A stretch of DNA of 30,492 nucleotides from an uncultured Bacilli bacterium (lineage in GTDB: Bacteria; Bacillota_I; Bacilli_A; RF39; UBA660), in NCBI GenBank assembly GCA_947627405.1, contig CANQVY010000001.1, positions 1 through 30,492 of the forward strand, read 5' to 3'. Each line of letters opens with the position of its first letter. Within the stretch, counting starts at the first letter, position 1. Made by a program: the position numbers and the translations under genes. Below the pieces are notes generated by a model. It had not been told where the DNA came from and made no database searches. It was given only the letters and a program-made list of their open reading frames with translations. Positions 9,128-16,486 of the stretch are shown here, in pieces.

Positions 9128-9141
9128 AATTTCTCTTTTTT
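9117..9141 (+). terminator. Terminator of the gyrase operon
   Basis: Perfect stem AGAGAAAT/ATTTCTCT with a three-base loop, followed by six T. The left arm covers the last gyrA codons and stop. Confidence 0.85.
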
Positions 9142-9157
9142 ATTTCCCGGGAAATAA
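9140..9157. promoter_or_regulatory. Noc-binding-site-like palindrome 1
   Basis: The 18-bp perfect palindrome TTATTTCCCGGGAAATAA contains the B. subtilis Noc binding sequence ATTTCCCGGGAAAT. Noc is a ParB paralogue that keeps the division ring off the nucleoid. An identical copy occurs at 9849-9866. The match to the known site is exact; a Noc gene is not in this window. Confidence 0.75.
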
Positions 9158-9162
9158 TTCAA

Positions 9163-9178
9163 TGTTTCACGTGAAACA
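9163..9178. promoter_or_regulatory. parS: parS centromere site 1
   Basis: TGTTTCACGTGAAACA, the consensus 16-bp palindrome bound by ParB/Spo0J to load SMC and segregate origins. It is six bases from the Noc-type palindrome. The flanks extend the symmetry (AA on the left, TT on the right). Confidence 0.93.
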
Positions 9179-9254
9179 TTGAATTATTTTAGAAACATAT
9201 AATTATATAAAATTAATTATGTATTGAACCTTCCAATCCACAATATTTTAATAA

Positions 9255-9270
9255 TGTTTCACGTGAAACA
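9255..9270. promoter_or_regulatory. parS: parS centromere site 2
   Basis: Second perfect copy of TGTTTCACGTGAAACA, 92 bp after the first, in the gap between the gyrA terminator and the SRP RNA promoter. Confidence 0.93.
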
Positions 9271-9287
9271 TTAAAGTTTTAAAATTG

Positions 9288-9316
9288 TTGAAATATTTTA
9301 AAAAATATATTATTAT
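9288..9316 (+). promoter_or_regulatory. Promoter of the SRP RNA gene
   Basis: TTGAAA (9288-9293), 17-bp spacer, TATTAT (9311-9316). The predicted start at about 9323 coincides with the first base of the RNA's closing stem. Confidence 0.75.
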
Positions 9317-9322
9317 ATTAAA

Positions 9323-9402
9323 GACGCAATAAAAATGATTAGAACCAGGTCAGGACTGGAAAGTAGCAGCCTTAATAATTTCTTTTTATGTGCGTCATTT
9401 TT
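9323..9402 (+). ncRNA. ffs: Signal recognition particle RNA, small bacterial type (4.5S-like)
   Basis: RNA core of the signal recognition particle; it binds Ffh and targets membrane proteins. The conserved apical hairpin is present at about 9345-9372 (ACCAGGTCAGG, then GGAA and AGCAGCC). The ends close with GACGCA (9323-9328) pairing TGCGTC (9391-9396), extended by an A-rich/T-rich helix. A T run at 9398-9403 ends the gene. At about 75-80 nt it is the short hairpin form lacking the Alu domain found in Bacillus. Its placement next to tadA and dnaX matches other Firmicutes. Confidence 0.92.
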
Positions 9403-9415
9403 TATAGGTGATAAT

Positions 9416-9847
9416 ATGTGTGATAAATATTATATGAATTTGGCATTAATTCAAGCTAAAAAAGCATTAAAGAAAAATGAAGTTCCAGTAGGTGCAATTG
9501 TTGTTGATGAAAAAGGAAATATAATTGGTAAAGGTTATAATAAAAAGGAAAAACACAAAAGTGTTTGTGAACATGCAGAAATCATTGCAATAACTAAAGC
9601 ATCTAAAAAAATTAAAAGTTGGAGATTGAACAATTGTTCGATATATACTACATTGGAACCTTGCCCAATGTGTGCGAGTGCAATTGAACAATCTAGAATA
9701 AAAAAAGTATATTATGGAACTTCCAGAAAAGATGAGAATAATAAAAAAATAATAAATAATATATTAAAAAATATAGATATTCAAGAAAATATTTATGTAG
9801 AAGAATGCGCTAAATTATTATCCGACTTTTTTAAAAATAGGAGATAA
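9416..9847 (+). CDS. tadA: tRNA-specific adenosine deaminase
   Basis: Converts A34 of tRNA-Arg(ACG) to inosine. At 143 aa it is a typical single-domain zinc deaminase, with H53-A-E55 (proton shuttle Glu) and P-C83-x-x-C86 as zinc ligands. The longer open frame that begins at 9335 runs through the SRP RNA and is not real. The AGGTG at 9406-9410 selects the ATG at 9416. The stop abuts a Noc-type palindrome. It likely uses read-through from ffs or a weak promoter; none was clear. Confidence 0.94.
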   Translation: MCDKYYMNLALIQAKKALKKNEVPVGAIVVDEKGNIIGKGYNKKEKHKSVCEHAEIIAITKASKKIKSWRLNNCSIYTTLEPCPMCASAIEQSRIKKVYYGTSRKDENNKKIINNILKNIDIQENIYVEECAKLLSDFFKNRR

Positions 9848-9869
9848 ATTATTTCCCGGGAAATAATTT
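9846..9869. promoter_or_regulatory. Noc-binding-site-like palindrome 2
   Basis: A perfect 24-bp palindrome centred at 9857/9858. Its inner 18 bp (9849-9866) are identical to the copy at 9140 and include ATTTCCCGGGAAAT. It begins within the tadA stop codon and lies just upstream of the dnaX promoter. Confidence 0.75.
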
Positions 9870-9887
9870 ATTATGTTTATTAAACAA

Positions 9888-9916
9888 TTTACAGTTTTAA
9901 CTACAAATGTTATAAT
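9888..9916 (+). promoter_or_regulatory. Promoter of the dnaX operon
   Basis: TTTACA (9888-9893), 17-bp spacer, perfect TATAAT (9911-9916). It is well placed to drive dnaX and the long downstream operon. Confidence 0.8.
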
Positions 9917-9945
9917 AATATTGTATTAATTATGGGGGAATGATT

Positions 9946-11595
9946 ATGTATCAATCATTATATAGAAAATATCGTCCCACTACTATTAATGATGTTGTGG
10001 GACAATCAATTGCATTAAAAATAATTAAAAATTCATTAAAAAATAATAAAATAGGACATGCTTATTTGTTTTCAGGGCCTCGTGGTACTGGTAAAACAAC
10101 AATGGCTAAAATTTTGGCTAAAAGTGTGAATTGTTTGAATTTAATTGATGGGATTTCTTGTGAGAAGTGTAAAAATTGTGTTGAAATTAATTCAAATGAA
10201 ACTGTTGATATTATTGAGATTGATGCTGCTTCTAATAATGGTGTTGATGAAATAAGGGAAATTCGAAATAGCGTTTCCTTATCTTGTTCTTCATTAAAAT
10301 ATAAGATATATATTGTTGATGAAGTTCATATGCTCACTATAGGCGCTTTTAATGCTTTATTAAAGACTTTGGAAGAGCCTCCGGAACATATTATTTTTAT
10401 ATTGGCAACAACTGATGTTCAAAAGGTTCCATCAACAATCATTTCTAGATGTCAATGCATTAATTTTGAAAGCATATCTGCAATCAATATCAAAAGAAGA
10501 TTACAAGAAATTTCAGAAAAAGAAGGAATAAAAATTGAAGATAATATTTTAATGAAAATTGCCGAAATTTCTAATGGTGGTCTTAGGGATGCCATTGGAA
10601 ATTTAGAAAAATTAATTGCTGCTTCTGATGAGAAAATGATTACACTTGATATATTTAATAGTACCTTTGGATTTGCTGATGATATATTGTTAAATGAATT
10701 TTTCAATACAATTATAGAAAACAATATAAATGGAATGTTGTCCCTTTCAGATACATTATATAACAGTGGAAAAAATTATATTATCTTTGTTAATGAAATG
10801 ATAACTTTTGTTAGAAACAAGATTAGAATATTTTATGAAAAGAACAATGGCATTTGTCCTTATTGCGATTTGGTTTTTCAATTGGATAAGTTATGTAATC
10901 AATTAAAAAATACAGATAATATCAAAGCTTTATTTGAAGCCGGTATAATTAATATAATATGTCATTTCAATGATTCTATAGATAATAATCAAGTGATTAT
11001 ACAAGAAAAAAAAGAAAATAATTCTAATCATTTAATTGATAAGAAAATATTTCATGAACAAGAAGTTAAAAAAAATAGTGAAAAGGAAAAAAATTTTTCA
11101 TCAAAAAAGGAAAATAGCGTTTTAATTGAAAATAATGAGATCATTATGAATAATACTTTTGCTTTAGCAAATAAACATGATTTACAAAAAATTAAGGAAA
11201 AATGGAATAAATTAAATGAATATTTATTAGATCAAAAAAATGGGTCAATTGCATGTTATTTATTTGATGGTAATATTCGAGCGTGTGGCAAAAACAATAT
11301 AATATTAAGTTATGAATATGATTCTATGGTAAATAGAGGTTTTGATATTTATGATTCTTTAATTGAATTTTTAAATGAGGTTTTTAACGAAAGGTATTAT
11401 TTATCTTTAATAACGGATGAGCAATGGAAAACTGCCAAAGATCAATATATACAAAATGTAAAAAATCATGTTGAATATAAAATTAAAGAATTGAAAACTT
11501 CAGAAACAAAAATAGATACGAAGCAAACACAAAATTTTGAAACCATGGATGAGGCTAGTTTATTATTTGGAGAAGATATTGTAGAGATAAAGTAA
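9946..11595 (+). CDS. dnaX: DNA polymerase III subunit gamma/tau
   Basis: Clamp-loader ATPase that places the DnaN ring on primed DNA. At 549 aa it is normal for Firmicutes. The N-terminus YQSLYRKYRP is the family hallmark. Walker A GPRGTGKT is at 44-51, with zinc cysteines at 63, 72, 75 and 78, and DEVHML at about 123. A Lys/Glu/Asn-rich linker precedes a tau-like C-terminal part. GGGGGA at 9934-9939 favours the ATG at 9946 over the ATG at 9940, which would abut it. It heads an operon with ybaB and recR in the usual order. Confidence 0.96.
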   Translation: MYQSLYRKYRPTTINDVVGQSIALKIIKNSLKNNKIGHAYLFSGPRGTGKTTMAKILAKSVNCLNLIDGISCEKCKNCVEINSNETVDIIEIDAASNNGVDEIREIRNSVSLSCSSLKYKIYIVDEVHMLTIGAFNALLKTLEEPPEHIIFILATTDVQKVPSTIISRCQCINFESISAINIKRRLQEISEKEGIKIEDNILMKIAEISNGGLRDAIGNLEKLIAASDEKMITLDIFNSTFGFADDILLNEFFNTIIENNINGMLSLSDTLYNSGKNYIIFVNEMITFVRNKIRIFYEKNNGICPYCDLVFQLDKLCNQLKNTDNIKALFEAGIINIICHFNDSIDNNQVIIQEKKENNSNHLIDKKIFHEQEVKKNSEKEKNFSSKKENSVLIENNEIIMNNTFALANKHDLQKIKEKWNKLNEYLLDQKNGSIACYLFDGNIRACGKNNIILSYEYDSMVNRGFDIYDSLIEFLNEVFNERYYLSLITDEQWKTAKDQYIQNVKNHVEYKIKELKTSETKIDTKQTQNFETMDEASLLFGEDIVEIK

Positions 11596-11607
11596 GGAGG
11601 AAAAAAT

Positions 11608-11904
11608 ATGAATATGCAAGCTATAATGAGGCAAGCACAAAATTTACAAAAGGAAATGTTAAAAACAAAACAAGAAATTGATAATACTAATTTTGAAGGA
11701 GAAAATTCATTAGTAAAAGTGGTTGTAAATGGAAAAAAGGAGTTAATAAAAATAACTATCGATAGTGATACAATTGAAGCTGATGATATTGAAATGTTAC
11801 AAGATATGATTTTAGTAGCTGTAAATCAAGCATTTAAAAAAGTTGATGAATATACTGAACAAAAAATGGCAAAATATGGAAATATGATGCCAGGATTGTT
11901 TTAG
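11608..11904 (+). CDS. ybaB: Nucleoid-associated protein, YbaB/EbfC family
   Basis: Small dimeric DNA-binding protein (YaaK in B. subtilis), invariably found between dnaX and recR. At 98 aa it begins MNMQAIMRQAQNLQKEM, the family's N-terminal helix, and carries the VKVVVNGKKELIKITID strand segment. Ribosome site AAGGAGG at 11594-11600. Its stop codon is directly followed by the recR start with no gap, implying translational coupling. Confidence 0.94.
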   Translation: MNMQAIMRQAQNLQKEMLKTKQEIDNTNFEGENSLVKVVVNGKKELIKITIDSDTIEADDIEMLQDMILVAVNQAFKKVDEYTEQKMAKYGNMMPGLF

Positions 11905-12501
11905 ATGTATCCACAAAGTTTAAAAAACTTAATAGAAGCTTTTAAATTGCTGCCTGGTATAGGCGAAAAAACAGCCGAAAGATTAGCTTTTTCAATATTA
12001 GATTTAGAAGAGGAAAATGTAGAATTTTTTTCAGAAGAATTAAAAAAAGCTAAGCATAATATTAAAAATTGTTCAATATGTAATTCATTAACAGAAAACA
12101 AAATATGTGATATATGTTCAGATCAAACTAGAAATGACAATATACTATGTGTGGTTGAAGATCCCAAAAATGTTATTATTTTTGAAAAAACTGGTTTGTT
12201 TCATGGAAAATATCATGTTTTAAATGGTTTAATATCACCACTTGATGGTATAAACCCAGAAGATATTGGGTTAAATAAATTAATTGAAAGAATAAAAACA
12301 GAAAATTTTAAGGAAATAATTATAGCTGTAAAACCTAGTATAGAAGGGGAAACTACAGCATTATATATTAAAAGTGTTTTAGAAGGATTAGATATTATTG
12401 TTTCTAGAATTGCAAGTGGGGTGCCTATAGGAGCGGATATGGAATATATTGATGTTATGACTTTAGAGAGAGCTTTACAGGATCGCATTAAAATGGAATA
12501 A
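11905..12501 (+). CDS. recR: Recombination protein RecR
   Basis: Ring-forming mediator that works with RecF and RecO to load RecA. At 198 aa it is exact family length. The N-terminal helix-hairpin-helix contains LPGIGEKTAERLAF. The zinc knuckle has C56, C59, C68 and C71. The Toprim domain begins LCVVEDPKNV and includes the acidic residue of SIEGETTALY. The ATG begins at the base after the ybaB stop and relies on coupling or a weak site. Confidence 0.97.
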   Translation: MYPQSLKNLIEAFKLLPGIGEKTAERLAFSILDLEEENVEFFSEELKKAKHNIKNCSICNSLTENKICDICSDQTRNDNILCVVEDPKNVIIFEKTGLFHGKYHVLNGLISPLDGINPEDIGLNKLIERIKTENFKEIIIAVKPSIEGETTALYIKSVLEGLDIIVSRIASGVPIGADMEYIDVMTLERALQDRIKME

Positions 12502-12524
12502 AATTATAAAAACGATCATAATTT
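12496..12524 (+). promoter_or_regulatory. Candidate sporulation sigma-E/K promoter for bofA
   Basis: GAATAAA (12496-12502), 14-bp spacer, CATAATTT (12517-12524). The -10 fits the CATANNNT pattern of mother-cell sigma factors. The -35 matches five of seven positions of the sigma-E pattern (G/T)(A/C)ATATT. bofA is under sigma-E control in B. subtilis. Inference from motif and family. Confidence 0.4.
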
Positions 12525-12538
12525 AAATTGGTGATCGT
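12512..12538 (+). promoter_or_regulatory. Hairpin burying the bofA ribosome site
   Basis: ACGATCA (12512-12518) pairs perfectly with TGATCGT (12532-12538). The right arm covers most of the Shine-Dalgarno GGTGA (12530-12534) and ends at the base before the GTG start. No T run follows, so it is not a terminator for recR. Confidence 0.55.
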
Positions 12539-12727
12539 GTGAAAAAAACAATAGTAAATATATTAAAAAAATTTATTTTTGGTTTTATTATATTATATGG
12601 TTATAATTTGATTGCTTCATCATTTAATATGACAATTCCCATTAATATAATTACAATAATATTAGTAAGTGTATTGGGAGCTCCAGCTTTATTTGCGCTT
12701 ATTATGTTACTATTAGTTGTTTATTGA
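12539..12727 (+). CDS. bofA: BofA-like pro-sigma-K processing inhibitor
   Basis: A 62-residue membrane protein with two hydrophobic segments (about residues 9-27 and 35-60). The C-terminal stretch INIITIILVSVLGAPALFAL resembles BofA, which anchors and inhibits the SpoIVFB protease in the outer forespore membrane. Synteny supports it: in B. subtilis bofA follows recR. It uses a GTG start preceded by GGTGAT, which lies inside a hairpin. The sequence is short and simple, so synteny carries part of the call. Confidence 0.75.
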   Translation: MKKTIVNILKKFIFGFIILYGYNLIASSFNMTIPINIITIILVSVLGAPALFALIMLLLVVY

Positions 12728-12734
12728 GGTGTTT

Positions 12735-13553
12735 ATGATTCATAATAAATATTATAACAATTATTCACAATTTTTTGATTATTTTCATAAAATAATAAAG
12801 GAGGACAAGCTTTCTCACGCTTTTTTAATTGAATGTAGGAATGTAAATAATTATAAAGAAATTATTTTAATGATTATAAAGGAAATTTTAGAAAGTAATA
12901 AATATAATGAGGATTTGGCAATAGAAAATCTTGTTGAAAATAATAATTACCCTGAATTGAAAATCATAGAACCCATTAATCATGTTATTCGAAAAGAACA
13001 ACTTTTAAATTTACAAAAAGAATTTAGTGTCCAATCTATTTATGGGAGATATTTAATTTATATTATTGATGGGGCAGAATATTTAAATAAATCTTCAGCA
13101 AATACAATTTTAAAATTTTTAGAGGAACCGCCATCAAACATTATAGCATTCTTATTAACAAATAATAATTATAATGTGATTGAAACAATTGCATCTAGAT
13201 GTCAAAAAATTACTTTGGGAGAGATAAAACATGAGAATGCATTTTCACCTGATGTTCAAGCCCTTGCAGAAATCTTAGAAAACAAAAAAGATAAGGCTTT
13301 AGGATATATCGATAATAGTTGGTACTCCTTTGATCGGGAAAGTTTAATTATAAGGCTGAAAGAATTACAAAATTATTACTTATTTCAATTAACAAAGATA
13401 AAACAGTTAAGAGAAAGTAGTAATATCAAAGCCTTATCAAATATTTCTAAAAAAATAATAATTATAGATGATTGTTTAAATAAATTACGTTATAATGTTA
13501 ATATAAAGCTTTTAATTGATAAATTCATTTTATCTATGGTTGGGGTGATTTGA
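12735..13553 (+). CDS. holB: DNA polymerase III subunit delta'
   Basis: Clamp-loader subunit of the AAA+ fold, without ATPase motifs, as expected for delta'. It is 272 aa from the ATG at 12735, chosen by GAGGTG at 12726-12731; an ATG at 12717 lies inside the bofA frame. The recognisable core reads DGAEYLNKSSANTILKFLEEP, then IASRCQKI, the SRC motif of clamp loaders. The N-terminal part (SHAFLIE) lacks a P-loop. tmk, usual just upstream in B. subtilis, is absent here. The stop overlaps the ricT start (TGATG). Confidence 0.9.
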   Translation: MIHNKYYNNYSQFFDYFHKIIKEDKLSHAFLIECRNVNNYKEIILMIIKEILESNKYNEDLAIENLVENNNYPELKIIEPINHVIRKEQLLNLQKEFSVQSIYGRYLIYIIDGAEYLNKSSANTILKFLEEPPSNIIAFLLTNNNYNVIETIASRCQKITLGEIKHENAFSPDVQALAEILENKKDKALGYIDNSWYSFDRESLIIRLKELQNYYLFQLTKIKQLRESSNIKALSNISKKIIIIDDCLNKLRYNVNIKLLIDKFILSMVGVI

Positions 13554-14338
13554 TGTACAATGTAGTAGGAATATCTTTAGAAGGAAGCAGTAAAATTTAT
13601 TTTTTCGAAACAAACAATATTGCTTTGAAAAAGGGACAATTTGTAATTACGGAATTAGATAGTGGATTAGGTTATGGAAAAGTTGTTATTGGTCCAAAAA
13701 ATGAAAAAAAAGAAAATTTGATTTTTCCATTAAAAAAAGTAATTCGTATTGCAACACAACAGGATATAAAACAGTATGATATGGCAAAAAAGGAAAGTAT
13801 AAAGGTTATTAAAAAAGCCAAAGCCATTGCTGATAAATTAAAGTTAGATATGAATTTTGTTGATGCACAGTTTACCTTTGATAAGAGCCAGTTGTATATA
13901 AAATATACAGCTGATGATCGAATTGATTTTAGAGAATTAGCGAAGAAGTTAGCGCAAGTTTATAAAACACGAATTGAATTGAGGCAGATTGGTGTTAGAG
14001 ATAAAGCAAAGCAAATGGGTGGATTAGGACCTTGCGGGCGAATATTGTGCTGTAATTCTTTTTTAAATGATTTTGAGAGTGTATCTATAAATATGGCCAA
14101 AAATCAGTACTTGTCTTTAAATCCTACAAAAATTAATGGAGTATGTGGAAGATTATTGTGTTGTTTAAACTATGAAGATGAAATTTATACAGAATTGAAA
14201 AAAGGTATGCCTGCGATAGGGGATAAATATAAAACAGAAAGAGGCTTGGCTGAAGTGGTGGAAGTGAATCTATTCAAAAAATATTTTTTTGTTGAAACAA
14301 GTGATAAAATAATAGAAAGAATAGATATGGAAAAATGA
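13553..14338 (+). CDS. ricT: RicT/YaaT, PSP1-domain protein of the Ric complex
   Basis: In B. subtilis RicT acts with RicA and RicF to stimulate RNase Y processing, and it affects sporulation and competence. It is 261 aa from the ATG at 13553, with GGGGTGATT upstream. Two cysteine clusters, C161/C166/C167 (GPCGRILCC) and C198/C203/C204 (GVCGRLLCC), match the iron-sulfur ligands of the family. It overlaps holB by one base (TGATG) and trmN6 by four (ATGA). yabA, the DnaA regulator that usually follows, is missing. Confidence 0.95.
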   Translation: MYNVVGISLEGSSKIYFFETNNIALKKGQFVITELDSGLGYGKVVIGPKNEKKENLIFPLKKVIRIATQQDIKQYDMAKKESIKVIKKAKAIADKLKLDMNFVDAQFTFDKSQLYIKYTADDRIDFRELAKKLAQVYKTRIELRQIGVRDKAKQMGGLGPCGRILCCNSFLNDFESVSINMAKNQYLSLNPTKINGVCGRLLCCLNYEDEIYTELKKGMPAIGDKYKTERGLAEVVEVNLFKKYFFVETSDKIIERIDMEK

Positions 14339-15081
14339 TGAAATTAGAACAATTTTTAAATTTTTCTCATATTAAAATTTATCAAGAGGATCACAGTTTT
14401 AAATGTACTTTAGATTCTATATTATTGGCAAATTTTGTATTAAATCATTATAAAAGGGGAACTATTATAGACTTAGCCACAGGAAACATTCCGATTCCTT
14501 TATATTTAAGTGGTTATTTAAAGCAAAAAATTATTGCAGTAGAATTACAAGATGATATTTGTAAACTGGGTAAAGCAACAATTAAATATAATCATTTAGA
14601 AAAACAAATTGAATTATTTTCCGATGATATAAAAAATTTAAAAAGTAGATTTTCCCAAAATAGTTTTGATGTAGTTATTTGCAATCCTCCTTATTTTTCT
14701 GTTCAAAATTATTATAAAATTTCTCCTACAAAGACTAAATCTATAGCGCGGCATGAATTATACTTTAATATGCAGGATTTAATTAAAATATCAAAATATT
14801 TATTAAAAGATAAGGGAAGTTTATTTTTAATTTACAGAAGCGAACGTTTAGTAGAGTTATTAACTTTGCTTAGTAATAGTCATTTAGAACCAAAGAATAT
14901 TCAAATGGTATATACAAATTCAAAAAAGAAGGCTCGATTGTTTTTATTGGAAGCTCGATTAAATGGTAGAAAAGGTTGTACTGTAGAACCTCCGTTATTC
15001 ATTTACAATGATAACAATCAATACACAAGAAAAGTGAAAAATATGTTTGGAGGTGATTGCTATGATTCAAAAAAGCTATAA
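14335..15081 (+). CDS. trmN6: tRNA1(Val) adenine-N6 methyltransferase (YabB/TrmN6 type)
   Basis: SAM-dependent methyltransferase, 248 aa. The SAM-binding motif is IDLATGNIPIPLYL near residue 45. The N6-adenine catalytic motif NPPY is at about 117-120. It is the YabB orthologue by position (after yaaT). Two adjacent ATG codons (14335, 14338) are possible starts; coupling to ricT through the overlap favours the first. It overlaps rsmI by 20 bases. The substrate is assigned from the family. Confidence 0.88.
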   Translation: MMKLEQFLNFSHIKIYQEDHSFKCTLDSILLANFVLNHYKRGTIIDLATGNIPIPLYLSGYLKQKIIAVELQDDICKLGKATIKYNHLEKQIELFSDDIKNLKSRFSQNSFDVVICNPPYFSVQNYYKISPTKTKSIARHELYFNMQDLIKISKYLLKDKGSLFLIYRSERLVELLTLLSNSHLEPKNIQMVYTNSKKKARLFLLEARLNGRKGCTVEPPLFIYNDNNQYTRKVKNMFGGDCYDSKKL

Positions 15082-15901
15082 TGATAGTCCTAGTTTATAT
15101 TTAATTCCAACACCAATAGGAAATATGGAAGACATTACAATAAGAGCTATTAATACCTTGAAAAGTGTTGATTATATTTTATCTGAGGATACTCGAATTA
15201 CCAACCAATTACTTAAAGCTTTAGGAATTTCCAAAAAGACGATTAGTTGTCATGAACATAATGAAGATGAAATAAAAGAAAAGGTTTTAAAAGATATAAA
15301 AGATGGCAAAAATATTGGGTTAGTTACGGATAGGGGTACACCTATTATTAGTGATCCTGGATATAAAGTTGTTAAATATTTAATAGAAAATCATATAAAT
15401 GTAATTTCTCTTCCAGGACCTACAGCCTTTGTACCTGCTATTACAGGATCTGGAATACGTCCTTTGCCCTTTTTATTTTATGGCTTTCTAAATGCGAAAG
15501 CCTCAAGAAGAAAGGAAGAGTTAGAACAATTAAAGCATTGCCAATATACTCTAATATTTTATGAGGCGGTTCATAGGATAGAAAAAACTTTAAAAGACAT
15601 TTTACAAGTTTTTGGAAATCGCAACATCAGTATAAATAGAGAAATTTCCAAGTTGTATGAAGAAATCTATCGTGGTAAAATATCAGAAGTAATTCAGGAA
15701 TTGGATGTAATAAAAGGGGAATTTGTAATAGTGGTTGAGGGAAATTTCGAAAAAAAAAGTTTTACGTCAATGAATATTCTTGATCATGTAAAATTGTATT
15801 TGCAGGAAGGTATGAATGAAATGGATGCTATAAAGAAAGTAGCAAAAGAAAGAAATATCCCAAAATCTATTATTTATAAAGAATATCATACTAGGAAGTG
15901 A
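15062..15901 (+). CDS. rsmI: 16S rRNA (cytidine-1402 2'-O) methyltransferase
   Basis: Methylates C1402 in the 30S P site, using SAM. It is 279 aa from the ATG at 15062, selected by GGAGGTG at 15048-15054. It is a tetrapyrrole-methylase-fold protein with YLIPTPIGNMEDIT at the N-terminus, ED(T)R in LSEDTR, LVTDRGTPIISDPG and the SLPGPTAFVPA loop. The gene order after yabB matches Bacillus, but yazA and abrB, which usually surround it, are absent. Confidence 0.96.
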   Translation: MIQKSYNDSPSLYLIPTPIGNMEDITIRAINTLKSVDYILSEDTRITNQLLKALGISKKTISCHEHNEDEIKEKVLKDIKDGKNIGLVTDRGTPIISDPGYKVVKYLIENHINVISLPGPTAFVPAITGSGIRPLPFLFYGFLNAKASRRKEELEQLKHCQYTLIFYEAVHRIEKTLKDILQVFGNRNISINREISKLYEEIYRGKISEVIQELDVIKGEFVIVVEGNFEKKSFTSMNILDHVKLYLQEGMNEMDAIKKVAKERNIPKSIIYKEYHTRK

Positions 15902-15905
15902 TTAT

Positions 15906-16475
15906 ATGAAATTAATTGTAGGTCTTGGAAATCCTGGAAAACAATATGATGGTACAAGACATAATATCGGATTTCGATTTATAGATCATTATTGTGATGG
16001 ACATGGACTTCTGATTAATAAAAAACGAGATAATGGCTTATATACAAAAGCAAAAATCAACGATCAGGATATTATTTTTTTAAAACCACAATCTTATATG
16101 AATTTATCTGGACAAGTTGTTGCGGACTATATGCATTTTTTTAAAATTCCGATAGAGGATCTTTTGATTATTCATGATGATCTAGATTTGTATTTAGGAA
16201 ATTATAAATTAAAACAGAAAGGATCTTCTGGAGGACATAATGGTCTTAAAGATATTGAAAACCATTTAAAAAGTGATAAGTATAAGAGATTAAAAATAGG
16301 TATATCTAATAATAAAACTATTGATACTAAGGATTATGTTTTAGGAAAATTTACAAGATCAGAATGCGAGCAATTGGATATTTTAGCAGCTACAGTTGAT
16401 CATATCATAGACGATTTTTTAGTAATGAGATTTGATGATTTAATGTCAAAATATAATAGTAAAAATGAACAATAG
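15906..16475 (+). CDS. pth: Peptidyl-tRNA hydrolase
   Basis: Releases peptides from drop-off peptidyl-tRNA; essential in most bacteria (SpoVC in B. subtilis). At 189 aa it is the normal length. The catalytic His19 is in GTRHNIGF. The substrate-binding MNLSGQ, the acidic HDDLD and the GSSGGHNGL loop are intact. Ribosome site GGAAGTGATT upstream. Fin, which usually lies between pth and mfd, is missing; mfd starts 12 bases after the stop. Confidence 0.97.
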   Translation: MKLIVGLGNPGKQYDGTRHNIGFRFIDHYCDGHGLLINKKRDNGLYTKAKINDQDIIFLKPQSYMNLSGQVVADYMHFFKIPIEDLLIIHDDLDLYLGNYKLKQKGSSGGHNGLKDIENHLKSDKYKRLKIGISNNKTIDTKDYVLGKFTRSECEQLDILAATVDHIIDDFLVMRFDDLMSKYNSKNEQ

Positions 16476-16486
16476 GTGATTATCAT

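Noticed and set aside
9335..9415. N-terminal extension of tadA to a 170-aa product
   Set aside because: The extension translates the SRP RNA. AGGTG and the family N-terminus place the start at 9416.
12512..12538. Reading the bofA hairpin as a recR terminator
   Set aside because: No T run follows; a GTG start and coding sequence begin at once.
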